From positions 1 to 6,041 of the forward strand of contig JASHTQ010000466.1 of the NCBI GenBank assembly GCA_030040475.1: DNA of 6,041 bases, written 5' to 3'. Both the position numbers and the translations under genes were made by a program. Shown one piece after another: positions 1 through 5,987 of the stretch (positions are counted from its first letter, which is position 1; every line of letters begins with the position of its first letter). This stretch comes from Streptosporangiaceae bacterium. Its GTDB lineage: Bacteria > Actinomycetota > Actinomycetes > Streptosporangiales > Streptosporangiaceae. The notes under the pieces were generated by a model that searched no databases, was not told where the DNA came from, and worked only from the letters and a program-made list of their open reading frames with translations.

Positions 1-108
1 TCCCGCGGCCCCCGCCGGGTGACCCCAAGGCAGGGCACCGCCGGCCCGGGAGTGGGATGCTGTCGGGAGAGCCTTACTGTCGGTTAGTTCCCGTTCGCAC
101 GAGGTCAG
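1..108. other. Leader region upstream of the cyclase-STAND gene
   Basis: No convincing gene lies here. On the plus strand a TGA at 20-22 could close the tail of an upstream gene (visible codons would read PAAPAG), but six codons cannot establish that. The stretch just before the gene at 109 is less GC-rich than the rest. It contains TACTGT at 75-80, which fits the loose actinobacterial -10 form TANNNT, but no matching -35 is visible, so a promoter here is only a guess. GAGGT at 101-105 sits just before the ATG at 109 and is the likely ribosome binding site. Confidence 0.4.
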
Positions 109-2922
109 ATGGAACGCCCGAAGCCTCCGGTACACCGGACCGTTCTCGTGGTGGACGTCGAGGGGTTCACCGATCGGTGCCGGACCAACGCGCACCAGGT
201 GATCGTGCGCGACGGCTTGTACCGGGCGCTGCGTCAGGCCTTCCGCGCGGCCGGCATCGAGTGGGACGCGGGGCACGCCGAAGACCGGGGCGACGGGGTG
301 CTCTTCCTTGCCCTGCCCGAGGTGCCCAAGACCCGTTTCGTCGACGCGCTGCCGGGGGAGCTGGCCGAGGCCCTGCGCACGCACAACGACGGACGCAACC
401 GGGAGGAGCGGATCCGGCTGCGGATGGCACTGCACGCCGGCGAGGTCAGCTTCGACGAGCACGGCGTGACGGGCGCCGCGGTCAACCTGACCTTCCGGCT
501 GGCTGACGCGCAGCCGCTCAGGGAGGCGCTGGCCGCGTCCGGGGGCGTGCTCGCGCTCATCGTCTCGTCCTGGTTCTACGACGAAGTGGTCAGGAACAGC
601 CCGGAGGCCAGGCCCGCGGCCTACCGGCGGGTCCGGGTGGCGGTGAAGGAGACCGCCGCCGAGGGCTGGATCTGCCTGCCGGATCACCCGGATCCGCCGG
701 ATGAGACCCAGGCACCGGATCGGCTCGCCTCGGCTCCGACGGCCGCGCCGCACCCGGATACGGCCCGCATCAGCGGCCTGCCCGTGCTCGCGCCCGTCGG
801 GCGGCTGCCGGAAATCCGCGGCCGGGACGAACTGCTTGCGGCGCTGCGGCGGCTGCTGCGGGCCTCGCGCGGGTCCCTGGTCGTGCTGGCCGGCCCGGGC
901 GGGGTCGGCAAGTCCGCCGTCGCCGCGTCGCTCATCCAGCAGTCCCGGCAGGCAGGCAGGTACCGTCGGCGGCTCCGTGCCTGGTGGGTGTCGGCGGCCG
1001 ACCGGGCCAGCCTGACCGGCGGCCTGGTCACGATCGCACGCCAGCTCGGCGCGGCGCAGGCCGACATCGAGGCCATCGCGGGCGATGCGGCCGACGCGCC
1101 GGACCGGCTGTGGGCCCTGCTGAACCGGGTCCGCCGCCCGTGGCTGCTTGTGCTGGACAACGCCGACGATCCGGCTGTCCTCGCCCGGGGGCCGTCGGCC
1201 GCGGACGGCACCGGATGGCTGCGGCCCGCGACGCGCGGGCTCGTGGTGGTGACCAGCCGGGACGGCAGCGCCGACGCCTGGGGGCGGCAGGCCCGCATCG
1301 TGCATGTCGACCCGGTCGCAGACGCCGACGGGGCCAGGATCCTGATGGACTGCGCGCCGGGTGCGGGCACCGAGGCGGCGGCCCGACAGCTCGCCCGGCG
1401 GCTTGGCGGCCTCCCGCTGGCGCTGCAACTGGCCGGCGCCTATCTCGGCTCCGCTGCGGCGCTGCGGAAATCCTTCGGTGACTACCTGCTTGCTCTCGAC
1501 GACCCCGGCACCAGGCACCGCCTGCTGACGTCACGACCGGCCCTGGACCCGCCGGCCGACGACCGGCTGATCGTCATGCGTACCTGGGAGGCGTCACTGG
1601 ACGCCCTCGCCCAGAGCGGCATCCCGCAGGCCCGGCCGCTGCTGCGCGTCCTGGCGTGCTATGCGCCCGCCCGGCCCATCCCGCTGTGGCTGCTCGTACC
1701 CGAGACGCTGATCTCGCTGCTGGCCTGCGCCGAGGCGTCACGTAACGCCGCGGAGCAGCGGCTGGAGGACGGGCTGCACGCCCTGCTGCGGATGAGCCTG
1801 GTGACCAGCCGGCCGCCGGACGACAGCGCTCCGCTCGGGCGCACGCTCATCGTGCACCCGATAGTCGCGGACACGAACCGGGCGCACCTGCTCGATGATC
1901 TCGACGGCGACGACCCGGGCCGGCGGGCCGAGGCGGCACTGGTCGGCCATACCGCGACCGGGCTGGTCGTCGGCGCGGTCGGCCGCCTGGACGCCGACCG
2001 GATCGCCGACTGGCCCCGGTACCTGATCCTCGGGCCGCACCTGCATGCCCTGCTCACGGCGACCGCGCCCCGCCTGGGCGACCGGGAGCTACGCGAGCTG
2101 GTCGACGCCGTGACGCTGACGGCCCGCGCGCACAACTGGAGCGGGGCCATCCCGGCCGGCGAGAGCCTATGCCGCGCGGCGGTCGGCGCGGCCGGGCGCC
2201 TCGGCCGCGCCGACCCGGCCGGCCTGCGGGCCCGGCACGAACTCGGCTGGCCGCTGGTCATGCGGGGGCAGGCGGCGCAGGCCGAAGCCATCTACCGCGA
2301 CGTGCTCGCGGATCGCGTGCGCGCCTGCGGCTGGGATCACCCCGACACCCTGGCCACCCGGCACGAGCTCGCCTGGGTCGCCGCGAGCCGCGGTAGCTGG
2401 GCCGAGGCCGAGGCCGGTTACCGTGACGTGCTGGCCGAGCGCGGCCGCGCGCTGGGCGAGGAGCACCCCGACACCCTCGTTACCCGGCACGAGCTGGCCT
2501 GGGCCATCGCCAACCAGGACCGGTACCTCGAGGCCGAGCCGCTGTTCGAGCAGGTCCTCGCCGCGAGCCTGGACCGGCTCGGCCAGGACCACCCGCGCAC
2601 CCTGATGACCCGCCACGAGCTGGCCTGGGCCGCCGCGAACCAGGGCCGGTGGGACGAGGCGGAACGGAAGTACCGTGAGCTGGTCGCGGCTCGCAGCCGC
2701 ATCCTCGGCGAGGATCATCCGGACACGCTGACGACCCGCCACGAGCTGGCGTGGGTGCTGGCCGGGCGGGGCAGGCGCGCCGCGGCCGTCCGGCAGTATG
2801 CCGAGGTGCGGGACGCCCGGCGCCGCGCCCTTGGCCCGGACCATCCCGACACGCTGGTCACCGGCCGGGCCCTGGAGCTCCTGCGGCAGGGCACGGTGAC
2901 CCGGCCCGGCCATCTCGCCTGA
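109..2922 (+). CDS. Class III nucleotide cyclase-like / NB-ARC (STAND) ATPase / TPR fusion protein
   Basis: A 937-residue multidomain signalling protein, probably cytoplasmic since no signal peptide or membrane segment is seen. Residues 11-190 resemble a class III nucleotide cyclase: VVDVEGFT (14-21, metal Asp16), RGDG (60-63, metal Asp62), RMALHAGEV (105-113) and VNLTFR (125-130, with the transition-state pair Asn126 and Arg130). A Pro/Ala-rich linker follows (191-230). The NB-ARC core has RGRD (237-240), Walker A GPGGVGKS (262-269), Walker B LLVLD (346-350), the sensor stretch VVVTSR (379-384), GLPLAL (434-439) and a winged-helix region ending near HPIV (583-586). Five 42-residue TPR units span 709-918. 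The start is firm: an in-frame TAG at 85-87 leaves ATG 109 as the only start codon, with GAGGT 4 nt upstream. The order recalls the mycobacterial cyclase-ATPase regulators such as Rv0386, but no DNA-binding domain is present. The ligand, the nucleotide product and the biological role are unknown. Immunity or developmental signalling are inferences only. Confidence 0.93.
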   Translation: MERPKPPVHRTVLVVDVEGFTDRCRTNAHQVIVRDGLYRALRQAFRAAGIEWDAGHAEDRGDGVLFLALPEVPKTRFVDALPGELAEALRTHNDGRNREERIRLRMALHAGEVSFDEHGVTGAAVNLTFRLADAQPLREALAASGGVLALIVSSWFYDEVVRNSPEARPAAYRRVRVAVKETAAEGWICLPDHPDPPDETQAPDRLASAPTAAPHPDTARISGLPVLAPVGRLPEIRGRDELLAALRRLLRASRGSLVVLAGPGGVGKSAVAASLIQQSRQAGRYRRRLRAWWVSAADRASLTGGLVTIARQLGAAQADIEAIAGDAADAPDRLWALLNRVRRPWLLVLDNADDPAVLARGPSAADGTGWLRPATRGLVVVTSRDGSADAWGRQARIVHVDPVADADGARILMDCAPGAGTEAAARQLARRLGGLPLALQLAGAYLGSAAALRKSFGDYLLALDDPGTRHRLLTSRPALDPPADDRLIVMRTWEASLDALAQSGIPQARPLLRVLACYAPARPIPLWLLVPETLISLLACAEASRNAAEQRLEDGLHALLRMSLVTSRPPDDSAPLGRTLIVHPIVADTNRAHLLDDLDGDDPGRRAEAALVGHTATGLVVGAVGRLDADRIADWPRYLILGPHLHALLTATAPRLGDRELRELVDAVTLTARAHNWSGAIPAGESLCRAAVGAAGRLGRADPAGLRARHELGWPLVMRGQAAQAEAIYRDVLADRVRACGWDHPDTLATRHELAWVAASRGSWAEAEAGYRDVLAERGRALGEEHPDTLVTRHELAWAIANQDRYLEAEPLFEQVLAASLDRLGQDHPRTLMTRHELAWAAANQGRWDEAERKYRELVAARSRILGEDHPDTLTTRHELAWVLAGRGRRAAAVRQYAEVRDARRRALGPDHPDTLVTGRALELLRQGTVTRPGHLA
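2233..2862 (+). repeat. Five in-frame 126-bp tandem repeats encoding 42-residue TPRs
   Basis: The motif HEL(A/G)W recurs at residues 710, 752, 794, 836 and 878 of the fusion protein, exactly 42 residues (126 bp) apart. HP(D/R)TL recurs at 744, 786, 828, 870 and 912 with the same spacing. Conservation is visible in the DNA as well: variants of acccgscacgagctsgcstgg open successive units at about 2356, 2482, 2608 and 2734. Each unit carries the kinesin-light-chain type TPR pattern (helix, G-x-(W/Y)-x-E-A-E, helix, LG-(E/Q/P)-(D/E)-HPDTL). The first unit is the most diverged, and a degenerate half unit (residues 919-927) ends the array. Confidence 0.9.
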
Positions 2923-2936
2923 CGAGCGTTCCGCGC
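2923..2936. other. 14-bp convergent gap without a visible terminator
   Basis: The plus-strand fusion gene stops with TGA at 2920-2922 and the minus-strand acetyltransferase stops with TAG at 2939-2937. The 14 bases between contain no stem-loop or T-run. Transcription from either side must therefore end inside the opposite gene or by a factor-dependent mechanism, giving overlapping antisense 3' ends. Confidence 0.7.
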
Positions 2937-4121
2937 CTAGAAGCTCGCGAACAGGTACGGGATGCGACGGGGGAACAGCTGCCGCAGCCGGGCGGCCACC
3001 TCGGCCGGCACCTGCCCGAAGCCGCGGATGGCCACCTCGTCCGGGTCGAGCACGCCGTAGATGAGCCCCGATATCCCGGCCGCCGTCAGCATGGCCTCCG
3101 GCTCCCGGGTGCCGCGGGTGACCTCAAGCGCGCCCGAGGAGCCGTCAAGGAGGTACCGGCCGCCGATGAACGGGTCGCCGGTCACCTCCACGGTCACCTG
3201 GCCCGCCCCGACCGACGCTCCGGCCAGCGGTTCCACGGCCAGGACCCGCGCCATCGGCGCGGCCGCGCGCGGGAACGAGACCGCGGCCTGCGTCACCGCG
3301 GCCAGGTCGGTCTCCCACAGCTCGGGGATCTCCCCCGGCTGGACCGTCGCCACGACCTTGCCGACCTGGTCCGCATGGCCGGCGAAGAACCGCAGCAGCA
3401 AGGCCCGGCCAAGCGGGCTGCGGGTCAGCAGGTCGCCGGCCTGCAGCTCGCCGCCGAAACCGCTGATCCGGTAGGTCACCGCGGCCAGCAGCTCGCCGCC
3501 GTCCCACGCGGTGGCCACCCATTGGTCGCCGGCGTCGCGCAGCTCCACGGTCCGGTACTCGGGCAGCACCGCGAACCCGTGCCGCTCCGCCAGCAGCCGA
3601 CCGGTGAAGTCCCGGTAGCTGTCGTACCCGGATTCCGACCCTTCCCAGCGGACCTCCCCCGGCAGCTCCCGCTTCAGCAGGCCGGCCAGGTCGGCAGGCG
3701 AGAACGTCACCGTCCGTGCCTTGGGCAGGCCGACATAGCCGAACCGCTGGTAAAACGAGGGCCGGAACGGGTACAGCGCGCTCACCGCGCAGCCCTCATC
3801 GCGCATCCTGCCGAGAAGGTCCACGATCAGCGCCCGCACGTGGCCGCGGCGCCGCACCAGCGGCAGGCTGGCCACCCCGGCGACGCCGGCCATGGAGTGT
3901 ACGCGACCGCGCACGTTCTGGTGCATCGGGATCGCCGACACCTCGGCCACGGGCACGCCGTCCTCCTCCGCGACGAGCGTGACGTTCTTCACGTAGTACT
4001 TCTGCGCCTCCCGCATCCGGCGCACCAGCTCGCTGGCGGTCGGCGAGGGCTGGAACCCGTAGGCCTGGGTCTTCAGGCTGATGTCCGGACGCTCCCCGGC
4101 CTCGATCTGGCGGATCTTCAT
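2937..4121 (-). CDS. Eis-like GNAT family N-acetyltransferase
   Basis: A 394-residue protein, close to the 402 residues of Mycobacterium tuberculosis Eis, which moves acetyl from acetyl-CoA to amines of aminoglycosides and other substrates. An N-terminal GNAT domain (about 1-140) has the CoA-binding stretch VASLPLVRRRGHVRAL (83-98) with the R-R-x-G turn at 90-93, followed by FYQRFGY (123-129). Tyr124 of this motif lines up with the general acid Tyr126 of Eis. A second, degenerate GNAT fold (about 155-285) and an SCP2-like C-terminal domain (about 290-394) follow. The last residue is Phe, as in Eis, where the terminal carboxylate takes part in catalysis. ATG 4121 gives the expected N-terminus (MKIRQIEAGE). 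Only a weak GGGATGG precedes it, so translation may depend on upstream reading. It lies 61 bp downstream of the exporter permease on the same strand, probably in the same transcript. The substrate cannot be read; aminoglycoside resistance is possible but unproven. Confidence 0.9.
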   Translation of the reverse strand: MKIRQIEAGERPDISLKTQAYGFQPSPTASELVRRMREAQKYYVKNVTLVAEEDGVPVAEVSAIPMHQNVRGRVHSMAGVAGVASLPLVRRRGHVRALIVDLLGRMRDEGCAVSALYPFRPSFYQRFGYVGLPKARTVTFSPADLAGLLKRELPGEVRWEGSESGYDSYRDFTGRLLAERHGFAVLPEYRTVELRDAGDQWVATAWDGGELLAAVTYRISGFGGELQAGDLLTRSPLGRALLLRFFAGHADQVGKVVATVQPGEIPELWETDLAAVTQAAVSFPRAAAPMARVLAVEPLAGASVGAGQVTVEVTGDPFIGGRYLLDGSSGALEVTRGTREPEAMLTAAGISGLIYGVLDPDEVAIRGFGQVPAEVAARLRQLFPRRIPYLFASF

Positions 4122-4182
4122 GACACCATCCCAGCGGTCAATCCGGGAAACCTCAACTAGGCGCCCTGCCTCAGCTGGACGC
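4122..4182 (-). other. Short spacer between permease and acetyltransferase genes
   Basis: These 61 bases separate the permease stop (TGA at 4185-4183) from the acetyltransferase start (ATG at 4121-4119). On the minus strand no stem-loop with a T-run and no paired -35/-10 boxes are seen. A GGGATGG lies just before the start codon as a poor ribosome binding site. The absence of terminator and promoter favours read-through from the exporter genes. Confidence 0.5.
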
Positions 4183-4926
4183 TCAAGCCGTGCGGCGGCC
4201 GAACAGCACCATGCTGAGCAGCATCGAGACGGCCAGGATGCCGCCGCACCAGGCCAGCGCGGGCCACAGGTGAGGACCGACAGGCTGGCGGAGCAGCAGC
4301 CCGCGGATGGTCTCGGTGACCGGCGTGGCCGGCTGGCTGCGGGCGAACCCGCGCAGCCACCACGGCATCGTGGCGACCGGGACGAACGCGCTGCTCGCGT
4401 AGCAGAAGAACATCAGGAAGAACATCGCCCCGTTGGCCGCCTCGGGCGCGGAGACCAGCAGGCCGAGCGCGGCGGCCAGCCAGGAGACCGCGGCGACGAA
4501 CAGCAGCAGGACGCCGAGCGCGGCGGCGAACCTGGCCGCGGAGGCGTGCGGGCGGAACCCGATGCCGAACGCGACCGCGGCGACGAGCACCGTCGAGACG
4601 ATGTTGCGCAGCAGGCTGGCGGTCACGTGCCCGGCAAGCACCGCCGTGCCCGGCACGTCCATGGAGCGGAACCTGTCGATGATGCCGCCGGCCATGTCCT
4701 GGCAGACGGTCACCGCGGTGGTGCCCGCCCCGGTCACCGCGCACAGCAACAGCACCCCGGGGACCACGTAGTCGACGTACCTGGTGCCGATGTCGACCGC
4801 GCCGCCGAACAGGTAGACGAACACCACCATCAGCATCACGGGCAGGAACAAGGCGGTCAGCAGCGCGTCCGGGCTGCGGACCGACAGCCGCAGGCTGCGG
4901 GCGGCCATGGTGAGCGCGTCAGACAT
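4183..4926 (-). CDS. ABC-2 type transporter permease, DrrB-like
   Basis: A 247-residue integral membrane protein forming the channel of an ATP-driven exporter with the preceding ATPase. Six hydrophobic segments can be read at about 22-40, 53-73, 101-120, 131-157, 166-183 and 220-242, the usual ABC-2 topology. Family hallmarks are the cytoplasmic coupling stretch GGIIDRFRSMDV (80-91), which closely resembles GIVDRFRSMPI of daunorubicin exporter DrrB, and SSAFVPVATMPWWLRGFA (178-195) before the last segment. The ATG at 4926 overlaps the ATPase stop in the sequence ATGTCTGA, so translation is probably coupled. AAGGAG at 4939-4934, inside the ATPase gene, lies 7 nt before this ATG and supports the start. 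Export of a hydrophobic or antibiotic-like molecule is inferred from the family, and the substrate is unknown. The length is normal and the gene looks intact. Confidence 0.93.
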   Translation of the reverse strand: MSDALTMAARSLRLSVRSPDALLTALFLPVMLMVVFVYLFGGAVDIGTRYVDYVVPGVLLLCAVTGAGTTAVTVCQDMAGGIIDRFRSMDVPGTAVLAGHVTASLLRNIVSTVLVAAVAFGIGFRPHASAARFAAALGVLLLFVAAVSWLAAALGLLVSAPEAANGAMFFLMFFCYASSAFVPVATMPWWLRGFARSQPATPVTETIRGLLLRQPVGPHLWPALAWCGGILAVSMLLSMVLFGRRTA

Positions 4927-5869
4927 CAGCGGTCTCCTTCGGGTGTCCGGTGAGGGTGAGGAAAACGTCGTCCAGGGTGGCGCCGCGCACGGCGAAGCTC
5001 GCGATCAGGGTCCGGTCCGGGTCGGCCGCGTCGAGCAGCGCCCGCACCTGCGCGGCGTGGCCGCCGGTCGGTACGCCGACGGTCAGCGTCGCCCGGTCCA
5101 GGTGCACCGCGCGCTCGCCGCAGCGCCGGGCGACCTGCGCCCAGGCCGCCTCGGTCACGCAGGTCAGGTCCAGCCGCTGGGCGCCGACCCGGCGCTTGAG
5201 CTGCGCGGCGGTGCCCTCGGCGACCACGCGGCCGCCGTCGAGGACCGCGATCGCGTCGGCCAGCCGATCGGCCTCCTCCAGGTACTGCGTGGTGAGGAAG
5301 ACGGTCACGCCCGAGCCCGCCAGGTCGGCGATGACCTGCCACATCGTCTGCCTGCTCGGCAGGTCGAGGCCGGTCGACGGCTCATCGAGGAAGATCACCG
5401 CCGGGCGGCCGACGAGGCTCGCGGCGAGGTCGAGCCGGCGCCGCATCCCGCCCGAGTAGCTGCCCACCCGGCGCCGCCCGGCCGCGGCAAGCTCGAACTG
5501 GCCGAGCAGTTCGGCCGCGCGCCGCCTGGCGTCGGCCCGGGACAGCCCGGCGAGCCTGCCCATCATCCGCAGGTTCTCCTCGCCGGTCTGCGCCGCGTCC
5601 AGGGCGGCGAACTGGCCGGTGAGGCTGATCCGGCGGCGCACCTCGCGGCGGTCGCGCACGACGTCGAACCCCGCCACCCTGGCCTCCCCGGCGTCCGGCA
5701 CGGACAGCGTGGCCAGGATGCGCACGATTGTCGTCTTGCCCGCGCCGTTCGGCCCGAGCAGCGCGAACACGGTCCCGGCCGGCACCCGCAGGTCGACCCC
5801 GCCAAGCACGCGCACGTCGCGGTAGGCCTTGACCAGCCCGTCCGCCCGTATCGCCAGCTCTTCACCCAT
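4919..5869 (-). CDS. ABC transporter ATP-binding protein, DrrA-like drug exporter subunit
   Basis: A 316-residue nucleotide-binding subunit that powers the adjacent permease. It has Walker A GPNGAGKTT (39-47), Q-loop Gln86 (TGQFAALD), signature YSGGMRRRLDLA (138-149), Walker B VIFLDEPSTGLD (158-169, catalytic Glu163) and D-loop. At the H-loop position the sequence is TTQYLEEAD (193-201), so Gln195 replaces the usual His, as in DrrA itself. The C-terminal extension ends TLDDVFLTLTGHP (298-310), the DrrA-type tail motif (LDEVFLALTGHP in DrrA). DrrA and relatives confer self-resistance or efflux of antibiotics such as daunorubicin. ATG 5869 has GAGGAA at 5884-5879, 9 nt upstream, and the ABC domain begins right after it (LAIRADGLVKAYRDVRVL). 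It is the first gene of a probable three-gene minus-strand operon behind a repeat-containing operator region. Confidence 0.95.
   Translation of the reverse strand: MGEELAIRADGLVKAYRDVRVLGGVDLRVPAGTVFALLGPNGAGKTTIVRILATLSVPDAGEARVAGFDVVRDRREVRRRISLTGQFAALDAAQTGEENLRMMGRLAGLSRADARRRAAELLGQFELAAAGRRRVGSYSGGMRRRLDLAASLVGRPAVIFLDEPSTGLDLPSRQTMWQVIADLAGSGVTVFLTTQYLEEADRLADAIAVLDGGRVVAEGTAAQLKRRVGAQRLDLTCVTEAAWAQVARRCGERAVHLDRATLTVGVPTGGHAAQVRALLDAADPDRTLIASFAVRGATLDDVFLTLTGHPKETADV
4934..4939 (-). promoter_or_regulatory. Permease ribosome binding site inside the ATPase gene
   Basis: AAGGAG on the minus strand lies 7 nt before the permease ATG at 4926 and within the last codons of the ATPase gene. 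With the 8-nt overlap ATGTCTGA (4926-4919) it indicates coupled translation that would keep the two exporter subunits in balance. Confidence 0.75.
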
Positions 5870-5878
5870 GTCTGTAAA

Positions 5879-5884
5879 TTCCTC
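5879..5884 (-). promoter_or_regulatory. Ribosome binding site of the ATPase gene
   Basis: GAGGAA on the minus strand, 9 nt before the ATG at 5869. It supports that start for the DrrA-like ATPase. Confidence 0.65.
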
Positions 5885-5904
5885 GCGATTAGTCCGAGCT
5901 TTCT

Positions 5905-5946
5905 GCGTAAGTCATACGCAATACAGCGTAAGCTATACGCAGTACT
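5905..5946. repeat. Two adjacent 21-bp repeats, each with a GCGTA-N5-TACGC palindrome: probable repressor operator
   Basis: Unit 1 is 5905-5925 and unit 2 is 5926-5946. They abut exactly and match at 17 of 21 positions. Each begins GCGTAAG and contains the inverted half-sites GCGTA and TACGC (5905-5909 with 5915-5919; 5926-5930 with 5936-5940). In unit 1 the palindrome extends one base further, to TGCGTA/TACGCA at 5904-5920. Half-sites of equal orientation lie 21 bp apart, about two helical turns, so two protein dimers would sit on the same face of the DNA. Position between divergent genes and over the exporter promoter suggests a TetR-type operator. The binding protein is inferred, not shown. 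Confidence 0.8.
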
Positions 5947-5959
5947 AGGATGTTGTCAA
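5930..5959 (-). promoter_or_regulatory. Probable promoter of the exporter operon
   Basis: On the minus strand a perfect TTGACA -35 box lies at 5959-5954. An 18-nt spacer leads to TAGCTT at 5935-5930 as -10 (TANNNT form); TATAGC at 5937-5932 with a 16-nt spacer is an alternative. The -10 lies inside the second 21-bp repeat, so a protein bound there would block RNA polymerase. The leader to the ATPase start would be roughly 50-55 nt. Confidence 0.6.
5947..5952 (+). promoter_or_regulatory. Probable -10 box of the divergent right-hand gene
   Basis: TAGGAT fits the actinobacterial housekeeping -10 consensus and sits 36 bases before the ATG at 5988, directly after the second 21-bp repeat. The -35 position would fall at about 5924-5930 inside the operator, where no good TTGACA match exists. 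Occupation of the operator would therefore be expected to block this promoter too, consistent with self-regulation. Confidence 0.5.
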
Positions 5960-5987
5960 CCCGGCGAGCCCAGAGGGGAGGGAGCGG

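Noticed and set aside
17..25. Small palindrome GGGTGACCC as a possible terminator or operator
   Set aside because: Only 4-bp arms around one base, no T-run and no second copy; expected by chance in this GC-rich sequence.
57..506. 149-codon plus-strand open frame overlapping the start of the fusion gene
   Set aside because: Arg/Gly/Pro-rich out-of-frame shadow of the cyclase domain. The frame starting at 109 has clear family motifs.
2233..2862. 126-bp tandem repeats as a CRISPR array or mobile-element repeat
   Set aside because: The repeats are in frame, have no unique spacers and encode TPR helices, so they are protein-coding repeats.
2167..2913. 248-codon minus-strand open frame across the TPR array
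   Set aside because: Its apparent repeats only mirror the 126-bp TPR repeats on the plus strand. No independent start signal or domain is seen.
2751..4160. 469-codon plus-strand open frame antisense to the acetyltransferase
   Set aside because: It is the mirror of a real gene in GC-rich DNA: low-complexity Gly/Arg/His/Gln-rich translation, no domain, and it overlaps the end of the fusion gene. The minus-strand frame has clear GNAT/Eis motifs.
4122..4182. Separate promoter for the acetyltransferase (TTGACC at about 4147-4142 on the minus strand)
   Set aside because: A -35-like hexamer is present, but the matching -10 would fall inside the coding region and no TANNNT element is found at proper spacing before the ATG.
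4081..4953. 290-codon plus-strand open frame antisense to the permease
   Set aside because: The translation is dominated by Gln, Glu, Arg, Gly and His in a repetitive pattern typical of an antisense shadow of a hydrophobic membrane protein. The minus strand gives a complete ABC-2 permease.
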